Assembly: GCF_019279795.1 (NCBI RefSeq)
Contig: NC_056744.1
Span: forward strand, 1,510,553,851-1,510,617,850
Source: Protopterus annectens
Taxonomy: Eukaryota > Chordata > Ceratodontiformes > Protopteridae
DNA: 64,000 bases
Direction of reading: 5' to 3'
The position numbers were made by a program, and so were the translations under genes. Below the pieces are notes generated by a model, which saw only the letters and a list, made by a program, of their open reading frames with translations, ran no database searches and was not told the DNA's origin. Position 1 is the stretch's first letter, and every line of letters starts with the position of its first letter. Below are positions 45,072 to 56,015 of this stretch, piece after piece.

Positions 45072-46089
45072 TAGTAAAACAAAAAATGCGAACCAGGAAC
45101 AACTGCAAACCACCGATTTATTAAACGCTGCGTAGTCTCAATATATTGAAGAAAAAGTTGCTCCATAGTGAAAACACAGTAATCCAGTTGGAAATGAGTA
45201 AATATAAATGATATTAAATCAGTAGTCCAGCAGCATAATGGTAAGCCCACCAAGGTACTAAAAACAAACTTCCTAAACTAGTAAAACAAAAAAGGCGAAC
45301 CAGGAACAACTGCAAACCACCGATTTATTAAACCAAAATTAGTACTAAGCGCTTTCACCCACACACATCAGGGCATCTTCAGAGTACTGGCAATCCTTGT
45401 GTTGAACCTCCTTTTAAATCCTTATACAAATTGGATAATTGAATAATTAAACAATTAAACAATTTGTTTCCTACGCAGCTAAAAATTTTTCATTAAAAAG
45501 TTACAATCAGCAAATATTTACATCAAAAATTAACATAAAGAGCCATGACTTGTGCAAATTTATTAATGTATGTGTATGTAATAAAAACCTTCTTATCAAA
45601 ATTCTATGTATATGTAATGCCAGTAAGTAAAAAATCAAATTCAAAAATACATATATAAATATCTAAGTAATAATATAAATATAAATAATTATTATAAATA
45701 ATTGTTGTACACTCCCGCATAAAATCATTCATTTAAGAATTTCCTACTAACATTAAAATTCATATTGTTATACAAAATATTTAAAACACTAAATTGTCAG
45801 ATGTTAAACCAAATACATACAAGATCAAATAAATTGAGACTTGTACTTCAATATACTTGATATAGAAATATGTTTGTTAATACCAGGGCTAGAACTTGCA
45901 TTTAGCCATAATTGCCATAAACATTCTTTGGCCTCAAGTAAAGTGTTGTCGTCACCACCTTTGTTATTATTGTAATATGCAATTCTGTCAATAACAAAGA
46001 ATAAAAATTTCTTAAAATTCTGGCATCTTGGACTGTGCATAAAAAGGGAACTAGTATTTTTATGTTTTTTTTATACCTCTAACATGTTC
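45072..46089 (-). mobile_element. Inverted, 5'-truncated PLE2-family fragment (left piece)
   Basis: Reading leftward from 46089: the end of the GIY-YIG domain (71 codons, 46040-45825, ending SILKYKSQFI as in PLE2), 3' UTR, and the pseudo-LTR with its TGATGTGTGTGGGTGAAAGCGC motif (about 45340-45380). Then comes the beginning of another PLE unit (5' leader and the first codons MEQLFLQYIETTQR, about 45240-45115), and a second piece of pseudo-LTR to 45072. The order end-LTR-start is what a head-to-tail tandem PLE would give. CR1 copy 8 separates this from 48221-48322. Confidence 0.85.
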
Positions 46090-48103
46090 AACCGCTGAAT
46101 CACTTACAAATGCCTTCTACCAGCACCTACAGGACTGCATGGATCAGGCAATCCCAAACAAAACTAAGACTCTCTGTACCAAAGGCAAGCGTCCAGTCTG
46201 GTGGACCCCAGCCATAAACAAGCTCTACAACAAAAGGAGGAAGCTACTACAAGATAGAGCAAAATCCTTGAAAGGTAAGACACCTTTGATCATTATAAGT
46301 AAAAAACTAAGAGCTCTCATAAAATCATCCAAGGCAAATTTTGAGAGAAAAATCGCCAAGGACTCTAAAGAGAATCATAAGGCCTTCTTTAGCTATGTTA
46401 GAAACCTAGGAGGAAACTCCCAGATATGCTCAGAATTAGTTCAAAATGATGTGAAAATTACTGAACCTACACACATTGCCAACATACTGGCTGACAGGTT
46501 CAGTGCAAACTTCTCCCCCAAAAGGAGAGATATCTATTCCAGAGGATTGTAGCCCCCAAACATCTCCAACGCCCAGGTGAGAACTGCCCTCACTAAGGCA
46601 AAAACACAGCATCCATGGGACCGGATGGTGTCCCGCTGTGTGCTTCATGAACTCAATGAGGAATTAAACCCACAGTTAGGAGAGCTGGTTAATCTTACCC
46701 TCCCCTCAGGATACGTACCCCCGGAGTGGCGACGGCAACTGTGGTCCCACTTCATAAGGGCGGTGCCTCCACAGACCCTGGAAATTACCGCCCATTAGCT
46801 TGACAAGCCTTATCTGCAAAGCCATGGAGAGGATCATAATGGAACTCATAAATAAAGACATAGGGAACTTGCAGACTTTGGATCCAACTCAGTTTGGCTT
46901 TGTCAAAGGCAGATCCTGCCTCTTAAACTTGGTTGACTTTTTTCGAGACAGTCACCAAGGCCATTGATGAGGGAAAGGCAGTCCATACAGCCTACCTCGA
47001 CCTGGCAAAGGCCTTCACACAATACCCCACTCAGGTATCATCGAAAAACTCATCAGCTTGAATGTAAACCCATACATCACAAGATGGGTTGCAAACTGGC
47101 TAAGTGACAGAACCCACAGGGTCAGAGTTGCTGGAGCCATGTCAGACTCAAAGCCTGTCACAAGTGGTGTCCCACAGGGCTCAGTCCTGGGTCCACTCTT
47201 GTTCGGCATCTACTTTTCTGAAGTACAAGCAAACACAGGAGGGTTATGGCTGACAAAGTTTGCAGATGACTGCAAACTGGGCCATAGTCGAAAACACATC
47301 TGACACAGATATCCTCCAGAAGGGCCTCACAGAAATGGATAACTGGTGCCAGAGCCATGGCCTGAAGTTAAACGCCAAAAATGCATAGTCATACCCTTTG
47401 GGAAAAACAAGGCTACCCCTAGCTACCATATAGGTGGCAATCCACTGAGCACAGAAAAAGTCATCAGAGATCTGGGGACCCAGGTTGACAGTAGCCTTCG
47501 CTTGACACTCATGTTGCTAAAGTAGTTAGGAAAACCTTCTATATCACCCACCTGATCATGAAGGATTCACATCTAGATCAAGGGAGGTCATCGTCCCCTG
47601 TACTCATCACTTATTAGACCTATGATTGAGTACAATGCCCCGCTCGGAATGTATCTGACCAGACACCTGCTGCAGCTTGAAAGGCCCCAAAAGTTCCTCA
47701 CCAAAAGGATAAAGGGTCTCAAAATATGTCTTATGCTGCCCGACTGAAAGAACTCCAGCTCTATTCAGTCTCATACCGCTTGCTCAGAGGTGACCTGTGC
47801 CTGACATATAAGGCCATGTCAAACCCAGATTTGATGAATATGCTTCACCTCAAAAATCTAGATCCCTCAGAACCACAAGGGCGGAGACTTCAACCTTGAC
47901 ACGGTTATAAATAGAACGTGCTGGAGGGACAGATTCATCACCCAGAGACTCCTATGCTGTGGAACAAAATCCCGGTACATGTGAGGCAGAGCACCTCTCT
48001 GGTCTTGTTCAAGAGGAATCTTGACCAATGGATGGGAGATTGCAGATATACCCCAGGGATTACTTCAGCGTCACTGCTTGACAGAGGCACAGCAAAATGA
48101 TAG
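46090..48103 (+). pseudogene. CR1 ORF2 RT region, frameshifted
   Basis: Begins in the region before the RT fingers (DQAIPNKTKTLCTK). It has SKKLRALIKSSKANFERKIAKDSKENHKAFFSYVRN and RFSANFSP, then a frame change before the MGPDG-VP block near 46620. The GVPQGSVLGPLLFGIYF block is at 47167-47217 and FADDCKLG near 47258-47281, followed by a one-base change. The C-terminal segment 47918-48100 ends WMGDCRYTPGITSASLLDRGTAK. Most breaks are single-base deletions, several in short homopolymers (for example AAAAA-GCATAG near 47380), so some may be sequencing errors. Confidence 0.8.
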
Positions 48104-48220
48104 GCATAGTTTTTATTCAAACTAAAGGGGTGGCGAAAGCCACATAACTATGGGCTAGGCTTATAAATGCCCTTGGGCAGATAGCCTAGTATGAACCTAT
48201 GAACCTATGAACCTATGAAC
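46090..48220 (+). mobile_element. CR1 copy 8, inserted in the inverted PLE fragment
   Basis: 5'-truncated CR1 beginning at AACCGCTGAATCAC and ending in ATGAACCT repeats (48191-48220). The left flank AACATGTTC and right flank TATCCTTTCTCG are adjacent words in the PLE2 GIY-YIG region (minus strand), so this CR1 landed inside that PLE and is younger than it. No clear target duplication; one or two bases were lost or shared. Confidence 0.9.
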
Positions 48221-48322
48221 TATCCTTTCTCGAAGTTTCCTTATCGTTTTGCCAACATAGAAGGCTGGGCATGATGAACAAATAGCTAGATACACCACCA
48301 TTTTTGTGTTGCAATTACAATG
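48221..48322 (-). mobile_element. Inverted PLE2-family fragment (right piece)
   Basis: Reverse complement of the GIY-YIG coding region at about 51845-51947 (CTATATGTTCATCATGCCCAGCC and CCGATAAGGAAACTTCGAG). It continues the fragment at 45072-46089 across the CR1 insertion and abuts the 5' end of PLE2 head to head. Confidence 0.9.
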
Positions 48323-48350
48323 ATGAACAATGTTTTTATTACATTGTTTT

Positions 48351-48561
48351 ATTAAATTGTTTAATTGTTTAATTATTCAATTATCCAATTTGTATAAGGA
48401 TTTAAAAGGAGGTTCAACACAAGGATTGTCAGTACTCTGAAGATGCCCTGATGTGTGTGGGTGAAAGCGCTTAGTACAAATTTTGGTTTAATAAATCGGT
48501 GATTTGCAGTTGTTCCTGGTTTGCCTTTTTTGCTTTACTAGTTTAGGAAGTTTGTTTTTAG
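48351..48561 (+). repeat. PLE2 5' pseudo-LTR
   Basis: From TTAAATTGTTTAATTG to AGGAAGTTTGTTTTTA. Partner at 52566-52772 with a handful of differences, and a third copy inverted at about 45265-45475. Confidence 0.9.
48430..48480 (+). ncRNA. Hammerhead-ribozyme-like motif in the PLE2 pseudo-LTR
   Basis: CTGATG (48448-48453), GAAA (48463-48466) and the self-complementary AGCGCT (48466-48471) followed by T fit, in order, the CUGANGA core, the GAAA core and a minimal stem III before the cleavage base of type-I hammerheads known in PLEs. The A after CTGATG is a T and no stem II is visible. GTACT (48432-48436) can pair with AGTAC (48473-48477), but with 11 nt between it and the core. Repeated at 52643-52691 and, inverted, near 45340-45380. 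Best seen as a decayed or variant ribozyme. Confidence 0.35.
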
Positions 48562-48652
48562 TACCTTGGTGGGCTTACCGTTACGCTGCTGGACTACTGT
48601 TTTAATATTACTTATATTTACTCATTTCCACCTGGATTACTGTGTTTTCACT

Positions 48653-49729
48653 ATGGAGCAACTTTTTCTTCAATATATTGAGACTACGTAGCATCTCATT
48701 AAAGTTCTACAGGAGAAAGGGCTTAACACTCCTGTTGTTACCAATGTGGCCATTACTGAGTCTCAGGAGCAACTTTTTACATTACATTCTATACCAGGAT
48801 CGAGTCCGGTGCAACCGTCAGCTAGTTAAGGTTCGGCGTGTTCTATAGGAGGATAGGCTAACGCAGGAAATGTACAGTCTGGGAACCCGCCTTTGAACAA
48901 AGCATCGAACACTAGGGACAGCGTTACTAGAGACAATGAGGTATGAAAGAATTAGTTGATGGATATTAAAGACATTTTAGCTGCTCCAGTTTTCCAGCAT
49001 GGCTCACCGAGAAAAAACAATGATCTAGGTAGTTTGAACAAATAGTTGTCAGAGTTTGAAAAGACTCTGAGATCTTTTAAAACTTTACAGATGGACAACA
49101 CTTTTCTGTAGAGGTCCCTTGAGCTTGGTCAAGTACCTAAGGGACTTTGTGCGTTCAAACTTCCGTTTGGGTTTGTAGAAGGGACAGAACTATTTGATGA
49201 ACTGCTGCAACTGTTCGATAGAACAGGTATTGAACTGATTAAATTAATTATTCGCAATAATAATTGTAAACTTGCTGTTTTAAATGAACAATTGGTCATT
49301 TTAGATAAGAATATTCGCCAGGACTTGTTATTTGATTTTAATAGATTTCGTCTTGATAATATTATCAAAAATATGGATAGATTTATTAGTAAAGGGCTAG
49401 AAACTAAGAACCATAAAATAACAAGAGACACTAATGATTATAAGAATAAAAAAGTGTGTGTGCATTTTAAAGAGTTTAAAAGAATGAGGCGGTTATCCAA
49501 ACATTCTGTGGCCGATTCAGTTGCTGAAAACAACTTGAATATTACTAACAGCCGCTCTAGTATACAACAGAATTATAGAGTTAACAATGAGAATGGAGAG
49601 GGGTTTTTTTTAGAGGAGCCGACACTGAGAAGGTCAGAGCAGCTCTGGGATCGATACGGAGGTCAACAATATCAGCAGAATCGACCATATTACAAGACAA
49701 CACACAGAACCAACTCTTGGCACCGCTAA
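48653..49729 (+). pseudogene. PLE2 N-terminal region
   Basis: Starts at ATG 48653 (MEQLFLQYIETT) and meets TAG at 48689. The inverted sister fragment at 45.1 kb has CAG at the same codon, so this is a C-to-T nonsense change. More stops follow near 48826 and 48850. From about 49110 one frame is open to 49729 and encodes a Lys/Leu-rich, probably coiled-coil segment (LFDELLQLFDRTGIELIKL, LNEQLVILDKNIRQDLL) and a basic tail. Function in PLEs is not established. Confidence 0.6.
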
Positions 49730-51698
49730 ATAGTACTTACAGCAACAATAACATAACATCTATGAGTGAGACACCAGTTTATCAAACTAGTCATTTTATG
49801 GGTGATATTTATGACAGTGTCATTTCATGCCACAATTATATGGATAGTGGTGATAGATTGCCATATTCTATGGTATTCACACAGGAGAAGGACACCGACA
49901 ACACTGACTGGCACTGTTCTATTATTACAGAAGGAGGGTTTAGTGTATACAATTATATTGATACTTGTTTCAATGCTGCCTATGTTAAACTTTTTAAGAA
50001 GGGTTTTAGATTTGTCCCTTCATTTAAATTAGATGTTGGTAGAATTTTGATTAATTTAAAACTTTACACTAGAACACTTAACCTTAAGCTGCTTTTTGTT
50101 AACAACAAATGCAACCAGAGAGACAATACTAGTTTTACTCTAAAAAGGATTAGTACTTTTATACCCCCACAGAACCCAATGATTTATTTGTTTGAGAGAT
50201 TATGTGAGACACAAATCAGAAGAATATTAAAGAAAGAAAAAATTACTTCTGATAATTTGACTTCAGCTGAAAAATTTTGTCTCAAGGAATTAACTACTAC
50301 TGACAAATATAGGGTTATGAAACCTGATAAAGGGGGTGGGGTTGTTATTATGACTAAAACAGATTATTTGAACAAGATGACAATAATGTTGAGTGACAAC
50401 ACGACTTATGAAAAAGTGTCAAAACATGAAATGGAAAGGGCATATGTTAAGGTGGATTGGTATCTATATGACTTTTTGATGGATGGTGTCCTCACCAAAG
50501 ATGAATACAATTTTTTATTAGTGGAACATCCAATGACGCCATCCATTTTTGGTATCCCCAAAATCCATAAGGATATACACAATCCACCGTTCAGGCCCAT
50601 AGTCTCTGCTAGGGGTTCAAAGACTGAAGCCATTGCTGCTTATATAGATTTGCATTGTAAGGGAACTTTAAAACATCTGCCTCATATATTAAAAGATTCC
50701 TGTCATTGCCTAGAAAAAGCTAGAGAACATTTTGCTGATATTGAAGATGATATGATAATAATAACTATTGATGTTGTCAACCTATTTACAGTGATTCCTC
50801 ATGACGTAGGTCTTGAAATGTTTGAGACAAGTTTGTTGAAATTTAGTGAGTTTAATAAGGCCAAATGCAAATTGTTACGTGAACTGATGGATATTGTACT
50901 TGAAAACAATTTTATGTTTATTAATGGCGAGTATTATAAACAAAGTACAGGTGTGGCCATGGGGGCCAGATGTGCCCCCATTTACACCAATTTGGTGCTA
51001 GCCTTATGGGAAACACAAAGTGTTTTTACTTCTAGTTTCTGGCCTAATATTGCCCTTTACTTAAGGTACTTGGATGACATTCTTATTTTTTGGAAGGGTA
51101 ACAGAGAAATGCTTATTGAGTTTGAAAATTTTCTAAAAACGACATCTAGTTTTTTGAATTTCACTTTTAAGACATTTAACAATAATTGTGAGTACTTAGA
51201 TATTTTATTCTACAAAAACATGGGTAAGTTAGAATCAAGCATTTTTAGGAAAAAAACTCATTCCAATTCTTTTCTGCATTTTGATAGTTGCCATCCCTAT
51301 TACCAGAAAAAGAATTTAGTAAAGGGACAGATAGTCAGATTTTCTAGAATTATTAGTGAAGACATTAGTTTTTACAATGAGATTAAAATATTATCAGATA
51401 TGTTTCTGGATAGAGTTTATCCATTAGAATTAATTGTTAAAGTTAGTGAAGAGATTTATATTAAAAGAGATCAAATATATAAACCTATATTAAAGTATGG
51501 TTTTGACAACAGTGCATCTAGGACTAACAACACTACTAGAAACAACACTTTTATTATACTATTTAATGACATGTCACCCAGGATAGTCAATATAGTACAT
51601 GAGACCTGGATAAGTATTTTCCAGAACAATGGTGACCTTATTGACAATTTAGGGACTGGGCCCAAGGTCACATATAGTAGGGGGGATGAATCTTAAAG
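49717..51698 (+). CDS. PLE2 reverse transcriptase, open 659 codons
   Basis: Reverse transcriptase of the Penelope order, related to telomerase RT, which copies element RNA primed at a nicked target. Motifs by residue: KPDKGGGVVIM (202-212), FGIPKIHKD (278-286), ITIDVVNLFTVIP with the first catalytic Asp at 352, QSTGVAMGARCAP (409-421), YLDD with catalytic Asp 453-454, and the PLE-typical RKKTHSNSFLHFDSCHP (511-527). All core residues are present. The ATG overlaps the end of the preceding frame by 13 nt, so it may be an ORF2 or a frameshifted continuation. The frame ends GDES then TAA, just after a six-G run at the junction with the nuclease. Confidence 0.85.
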
Positions 51699-52210
51699 AA
51701 CATTTTGAGGCAGTTAATAATAAGAATATGTTCAACACATCTTTGATGAGCAAATGTGGGGCATGCCATACTTGTAAATTTATTAATGATGGACAATATG
51801 TTGTGGTACAAAATTTTGGCAAAACAATTAGATGCCCAGGTTATTGTAATTGCAACACAAAAATGGTGGTGTACCTAGCTATATGTTCATCATGCCCAGC
51901 CTTCTACGTTGGCAAACCGATAAGGAAACTTCGAGAAAGGATAGTGGAACATGTTAGAGACATTAAAAAACAGAAAAATACTAGTTCTCTTTATATGCAT
52001 AGTCTAAGATGCCAGAATTTTAAGAGATTTTTATTCTTTGTTATTGACAGAATTGCATATTACAATAATAACAAAGGTGGTGATGACAACACCTTACTTG
52101 AGGCTAAAGAATGTTTATGGCAATTACGGCTAAATGCAAGTTCTAGCCCTGGTATTAACAAACATATTTCTATATCAAGTATACTAAAGTACAAGTCTCA
52201 ATTTATTTGA
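51686..52210 (+). CDS. PLE2 GIY-YIG endonuclease domain, open 174 codons
   Basis: C-terminal nuclease of the PLE polyprotein, which nicks target DNA. Cysteines 24, 27 and 30 (CGACHTC) and C50, C54, C56 form a likely zinc-binding linker. VVYLAIC (61-67) and FYVGK (73-77) are the GIY and YIG strands, followed by RKLRERIVEHVRDI (80-93) with the conserved arginines. Glu 129 or 132 in LLEAKECLWQL is the catalytic metal ligand candidate. It overlaps the RT frame by 13 nt in another frame. The six-G run at 51679-51684 is the probable site of a one-base change that separated them. Confidence 0.8.
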   Translation: MNLKEHFEAVNNKNMFNTSLMSKCGACHTCKFINDGQYVVVQNFGKTIRCPGYCNCNTKMVVYLAICSSCPAFYVGKPIRKLRERIVEHVRDIKKQKNTSSLYMHSLRCQNFKRFLFFVIDRIAYYNNNKGGDDNTLLEAKECLWQLRLNASSSPGINKHISISSILKYKSQFI

Positions 52211-52565
52211 TATTGTATGTATTAGGTTAACATCTGATAATTTAGTGTTTTAAATATTTTGTATAACAATATGAATTTTAATGTTAGTAGGAAATTCTTA
52301 AATGAATGATTTTATGCTGGATTGTATAACAATTATTTATTTATAATAATTATTTAGATTTATATTATTACTTAGATATTTATATATGTAATTTTAACTT
52401 TTACTTACTGGCATTACATATACATAGTTTTTTGACAAGAAGGTTTTATTACATACACATACATTAATAAGTTTGCACAAGTCTTGGCTGTTTATGTTAA
52501 TTTTTGATGTAAATATTTGCTGATCGTACCTTTTTAATGAAAAATTTTTAGCTGCGTAGGAAATA

Positions 52566-52772
52566 AATTGCTTAATTGTTTAATTGTTTAATTATCCAAT
52601 TTGTTTAAGGATTTAAAAGGAAGTTCAACACAAGGATTGTCAGTACTCTGAAGATGCCCTGATGTGTGTGGGTGAAAGCGCTTAGTACAATTTTGGTTTA
52701 AATAAATCGGTGGTTTGCAGTTGTTCCTGGTTCGCCTTTTTCATTTTACTAGTTCTGGAAGTTTGTTTTTAA
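52566..52772 (+). repeat. PLE2 3' pseudo-LTR
   Basis: Direct repeat of 48351-48561, ending GGAAGTTTGTTTTTAA. It carries the same hammerhead-like CTGATG...GAAAGCGCTTAG words. Confidence 0.9.
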
Positions 52773-52775
52773 ACA

Positions 52776-53110
52776 CACAACCCTACCATCTGTGATCTGT
52801 TCATGGGCAGATCATGGTTCCCAAACCGCTAGACTGTTGGAAGGCAGCCACTCAGGACATACATCACTGAAATAAGCTACACACATCCCACATAGACCTT
52901 GAATAGCCCTTTTCCAATATCCCAGACACATGTCATATCCACAAATTCAACACTCTGTGCATAAATATGTATTGTCATATCATGGATTGGCAACTGGTCC
53001 ACAGATAGATCACACAAGCTAAGAATTTTGGAGTCCTGTTCAAGCTGTTAACACCTGCTGTCCCCCATGGTGCAGTCCTGGGATTGCATAAAACAAAGTG
53101 CACACAGTAC
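52776..53110 (+). mobile_element. Old CR1 remnant right of PLE2
   Basis: AACCCTACCATCTGTGATC...GGCAGATCATGGTTCCCAAACC aligns with the CR1 phrase for LQTLDPTQFGFVKGRSCFLNL, and the colinear match continues to CCCCCATGGTGCAGTCCTGGGA (the VPQGSVLG block). Much more diverged than CR1 copy 7 on the other side of the PLE. It starts only about 50-60 consensus bases beyond where copy 7 stops. Confidence 0.55.
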
Positions 53111-53990
53111 CATGTTGAGTCTGATGATGTCAGCATCCTACAAATATAGTAGTGAAAATGAAAACCCCAGTAAAGCATATAGCGTGTCATGTAAATGCGT
53201 ATGTCTCTAGTATCATAACATAGTTAGGTAGGAGTTGGAATCCTGCAGTTGCTGAGTGTGTGTGTGGAGAGGGGGGTGTACGTGTCTGTGTGACATCCTT
53301 TGAGGGGAATGGCCTTTTTGGAGACTAGGGAAACACCTTAAAAGAGGTATATTCCACTTTGGCAAGTCTGATGATGTCAGCATCCTACAAATATAGCGAT
53401 GGAAATAAAAACCCCAATAAAGCATACAGCATGGCATGTTAATGTGTATGTCTCTGGTATCATAACATAATTAGGTAGGGGTTTGAATCCTGCAGTTACT
53501 GAGTGTGTGTGTGGGGGGGGGGGGTGTCTGTGTGACATCCTTTGAGGGGAATGGCCTTTTTGGAGACTAGGGAAACACCTTAAAAGAGGTATATTCCACT
53601 TTGGCAAGTCTTATGATGTCAGCATCCTACAAATATAGTGGTGGAAATGAAAACCCCAATTAAGCATATAGCGTGTCATGTTAATGTGTATGTCTCTAGT
53701 GTCATAACATCGTTAGGTGGGGGTTTGAATCCTGCAATTGTGTGTGTGGGGGAGTGTATGTGTCTGTGTAACTTCCTTTGAGGGGGATCCCCTTTTTGGA
53801 GACTAGGGAAACACTTTAAAAGAGGTATATTCCTCTTTGGCAAGTCTGATGATGTCAGCATCCTACAAAGATAGCAGTGGAAATGCAAACCCCTGTAAAG
53901 CATATAGCGCGTTGTGTTAACGCGTATGTCTTTAGTGTCGTAACATAGTTAGGTAAGGGTTTGAATCCTGCATTGTTGCCTCTGTGAGTG
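53111..53990 (+). repeat. ~240-bp tandem array with tRNA-like core (T2)
   Basis: Units begin with CTGATGATGTCAGCATCC at 53121, 53368, 53610 and 53846 (periods 247, 242, 236). Each has TAGCGTGTCATGTTAA..., TAGTGTCATAACAT, then GGGTTTGAATCCTGC (B-box match; 53481, 53721, 53958, degraded at 53232). Unit text between cores (TTTGAGGGGAATGGCC, AGACTAGGGAAACACC) differs from the 16.6-kb array, but the tRNA-like core is alignable and lies in the opposite orientation. G runs follow the cores. Confidence 0.85.
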
Positions 53991-55558
53991 TGACACTGTT
54001 GGTCAATGTGGTGTGGGTTTTGCTTTTACTATGGTATGACATATCATGATACAAACAGTATGTGCATTGCACACATCAAGTATCTGTGTGGCAAATACAT
54101 ATATGTACATGTGACCTCAGTTAGTACATAGGTGTGAAGCCTGCATACTACATGAATACATTTGTTACCTTTGACAGATTGTGCCGCTGCTTCTCAGATC
54201 GTAGGTCACATATGTATGTATGTGACACGGCCGGCCACTGTAGTGATCTGTGGCCATGGTCATCTGTGTCACACACACCCATGACAGTTTCTATAGACTA
54301 GTGTGAGTGAGGGTACATGCCTAGGTATATATGTCAGACATGTTCATACACAACAAGGGTGGCAATAATGGACCATCATTATAGGTGTACAAGAGCCTTG
54401 TGGATATGCATACAGGCCCCTTATTGCTTATGTGATACACCGAGGGACTTCAGAATACCTTTGAATATGTGGATACCAAAGGACAGATGACATAACATTT
54501 GGCTGTAAGTACACATCGGTACCTGACTTACATGTCGGGGCCTACCACCTATCTGGTACTGTCAGGATACTATGTATAGTAAATGTGGATGACTATGCTG
54601 TAGATGGCTTAGAGCTATGCAGCATGGGTTGGACAACAGGTATCTGTCTGTATGATACGCTTGTGTAGGATATGTGTCCCATGCGGAGAATGCATTGTAG
54701 GCCACTGCATGCATTTCCAGATGTGGATGGACATATCTCTAGTGTGTTTGCATGTACCTAAGAGGGCTATATGCCAATCAGGTGTGGTCCCAGGAACAGG
54801 TGGCGGTCAATACCAGTGGTTACTGTTATAGTATAGTACCGGCAGGATCCAACTGTTACTGAGTTCCCTACATCCGTGTGTTAATTGTCAGGACATCATC
54901 TAATAATTGGTTATAGGCAGGCTGTTGAGGTTGTGTATACTACCAGAATGCAAAACATTGACAGATAGTAAAAGTATCACCCACAGCATAGTGTCAAACC
55001 ATGTCATACACACATGTGTACCCATGTTAGAACATATCTGTAGTAGAATGCATACTGGCCACCGAGAGATACTATGAGATGTTAACACTGTGTAATACAG
55101 GGTATGTCACCACATTCCATGTATCCACTATGCACATACATGCAGACAGTGCACCCCCACCATGTTCACAGATGTACACCTGCAAATCTGTACTGCACAC
55201 ATCACACATGTACTGTCCACTCACTAACACATGCTGCCAACACTACACACTTCAGCCACGTGGCACATGGGTGAACAATACATACTCAGACATAACACTG
55301 GTGTACACAATCTGCCATTGATAATCATAGATTTGATGCATCATGCCTGCTCAGATATACCTACAAGGATATCATTAAACTTTCCTGTTGACAATATGCT
55401 AACATTGCTACACTGCTATAATGTCACCCTGTGCATCAGCACTGTGTTAGCCTGTTCCTGCATCAATGTTACAGATGACATGAGGTGGCATAGGTCTCAT
55501 CATATGCACAGGGAGTGTTGTTGGTTTGCCAGAGCCCGACATTGACTCATCCAGTCGA
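53991..55558. other. Unassigned sequence
   Basis: No gene supported. Similar in word content to 18-22 kb and 23-25 kb. It may include flank of the H2 element on its right. Confidence 0.35.
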
Positions 55559-55560
55559 CA

Positions 55561-55631
<71 letters not shown>
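55559..55631. repeat. (TG)n microsatellite
   Basis: About 35 TG dinucleotides just outside the 3' end of H2 copy 2. Confidence 0.97.
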
Positions 55632-55632
<1 letters not shown>

Positions 55633-56015
55633 ACAACAGTACAGCATAGGCCAATGTTGATGTAATGTGAGTGCGTATGTGTGAGTCCTAGGTGTTTGGT
55701 TTATGTGTGTGTGTGTCTGCATGCACACAGCTCCACCATGTGGCTGTCATATACGGGTGGTTGTGGGACAGCAACAGACTGTACCTGCCAGGCTGTACAG
55801 ATCATTGTCTCTGGGCACAGACACAGAACCTGTGCCTGGCTGGGGTGCTACGGACAGTATCGGGTACCAAGCCTGACTGGGTACTATCATCAGAGGCAGA
55901 GGTATGTCAACTGGACCCATGTTCCTCCTGGGACTGGGCAGAGCCATGTGCACGTGGTCTTCTAGGATGGTCAATGGACAGGCCAGACCCAGCATTGCTG
56001 GGGCTGGTACTGCCA

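Larger units (their letters stand above)
48340..52772 (+). mobile_element. Penelope-like element PLE2, nearly complete
   Basis: Terminal direct repeats of about 210 bp (48351-48561 and 52566-52772) frame an N-terminal region, a PLE RT and a GIY-YIG nuclease. A cysteine-rich linker before GIY-YIG resembles the Neptune group of PLEs. Damage is limited: a stop near the start of the N-terminal region and a frame break between RT and nuclease. A truncated inverted copy is attached at its 5' side, an arrangement known for Penelope insertions. Confidence 0.9.

Noticed and set aside
53941..53975. A functional tRNA gene at the T2 B-box
   Set aside because: The B-box is good but acceptor and D arms do not form a proper cloverleaf, and the unit is tandemly repeated; treated as a tRNA-derived repeat.
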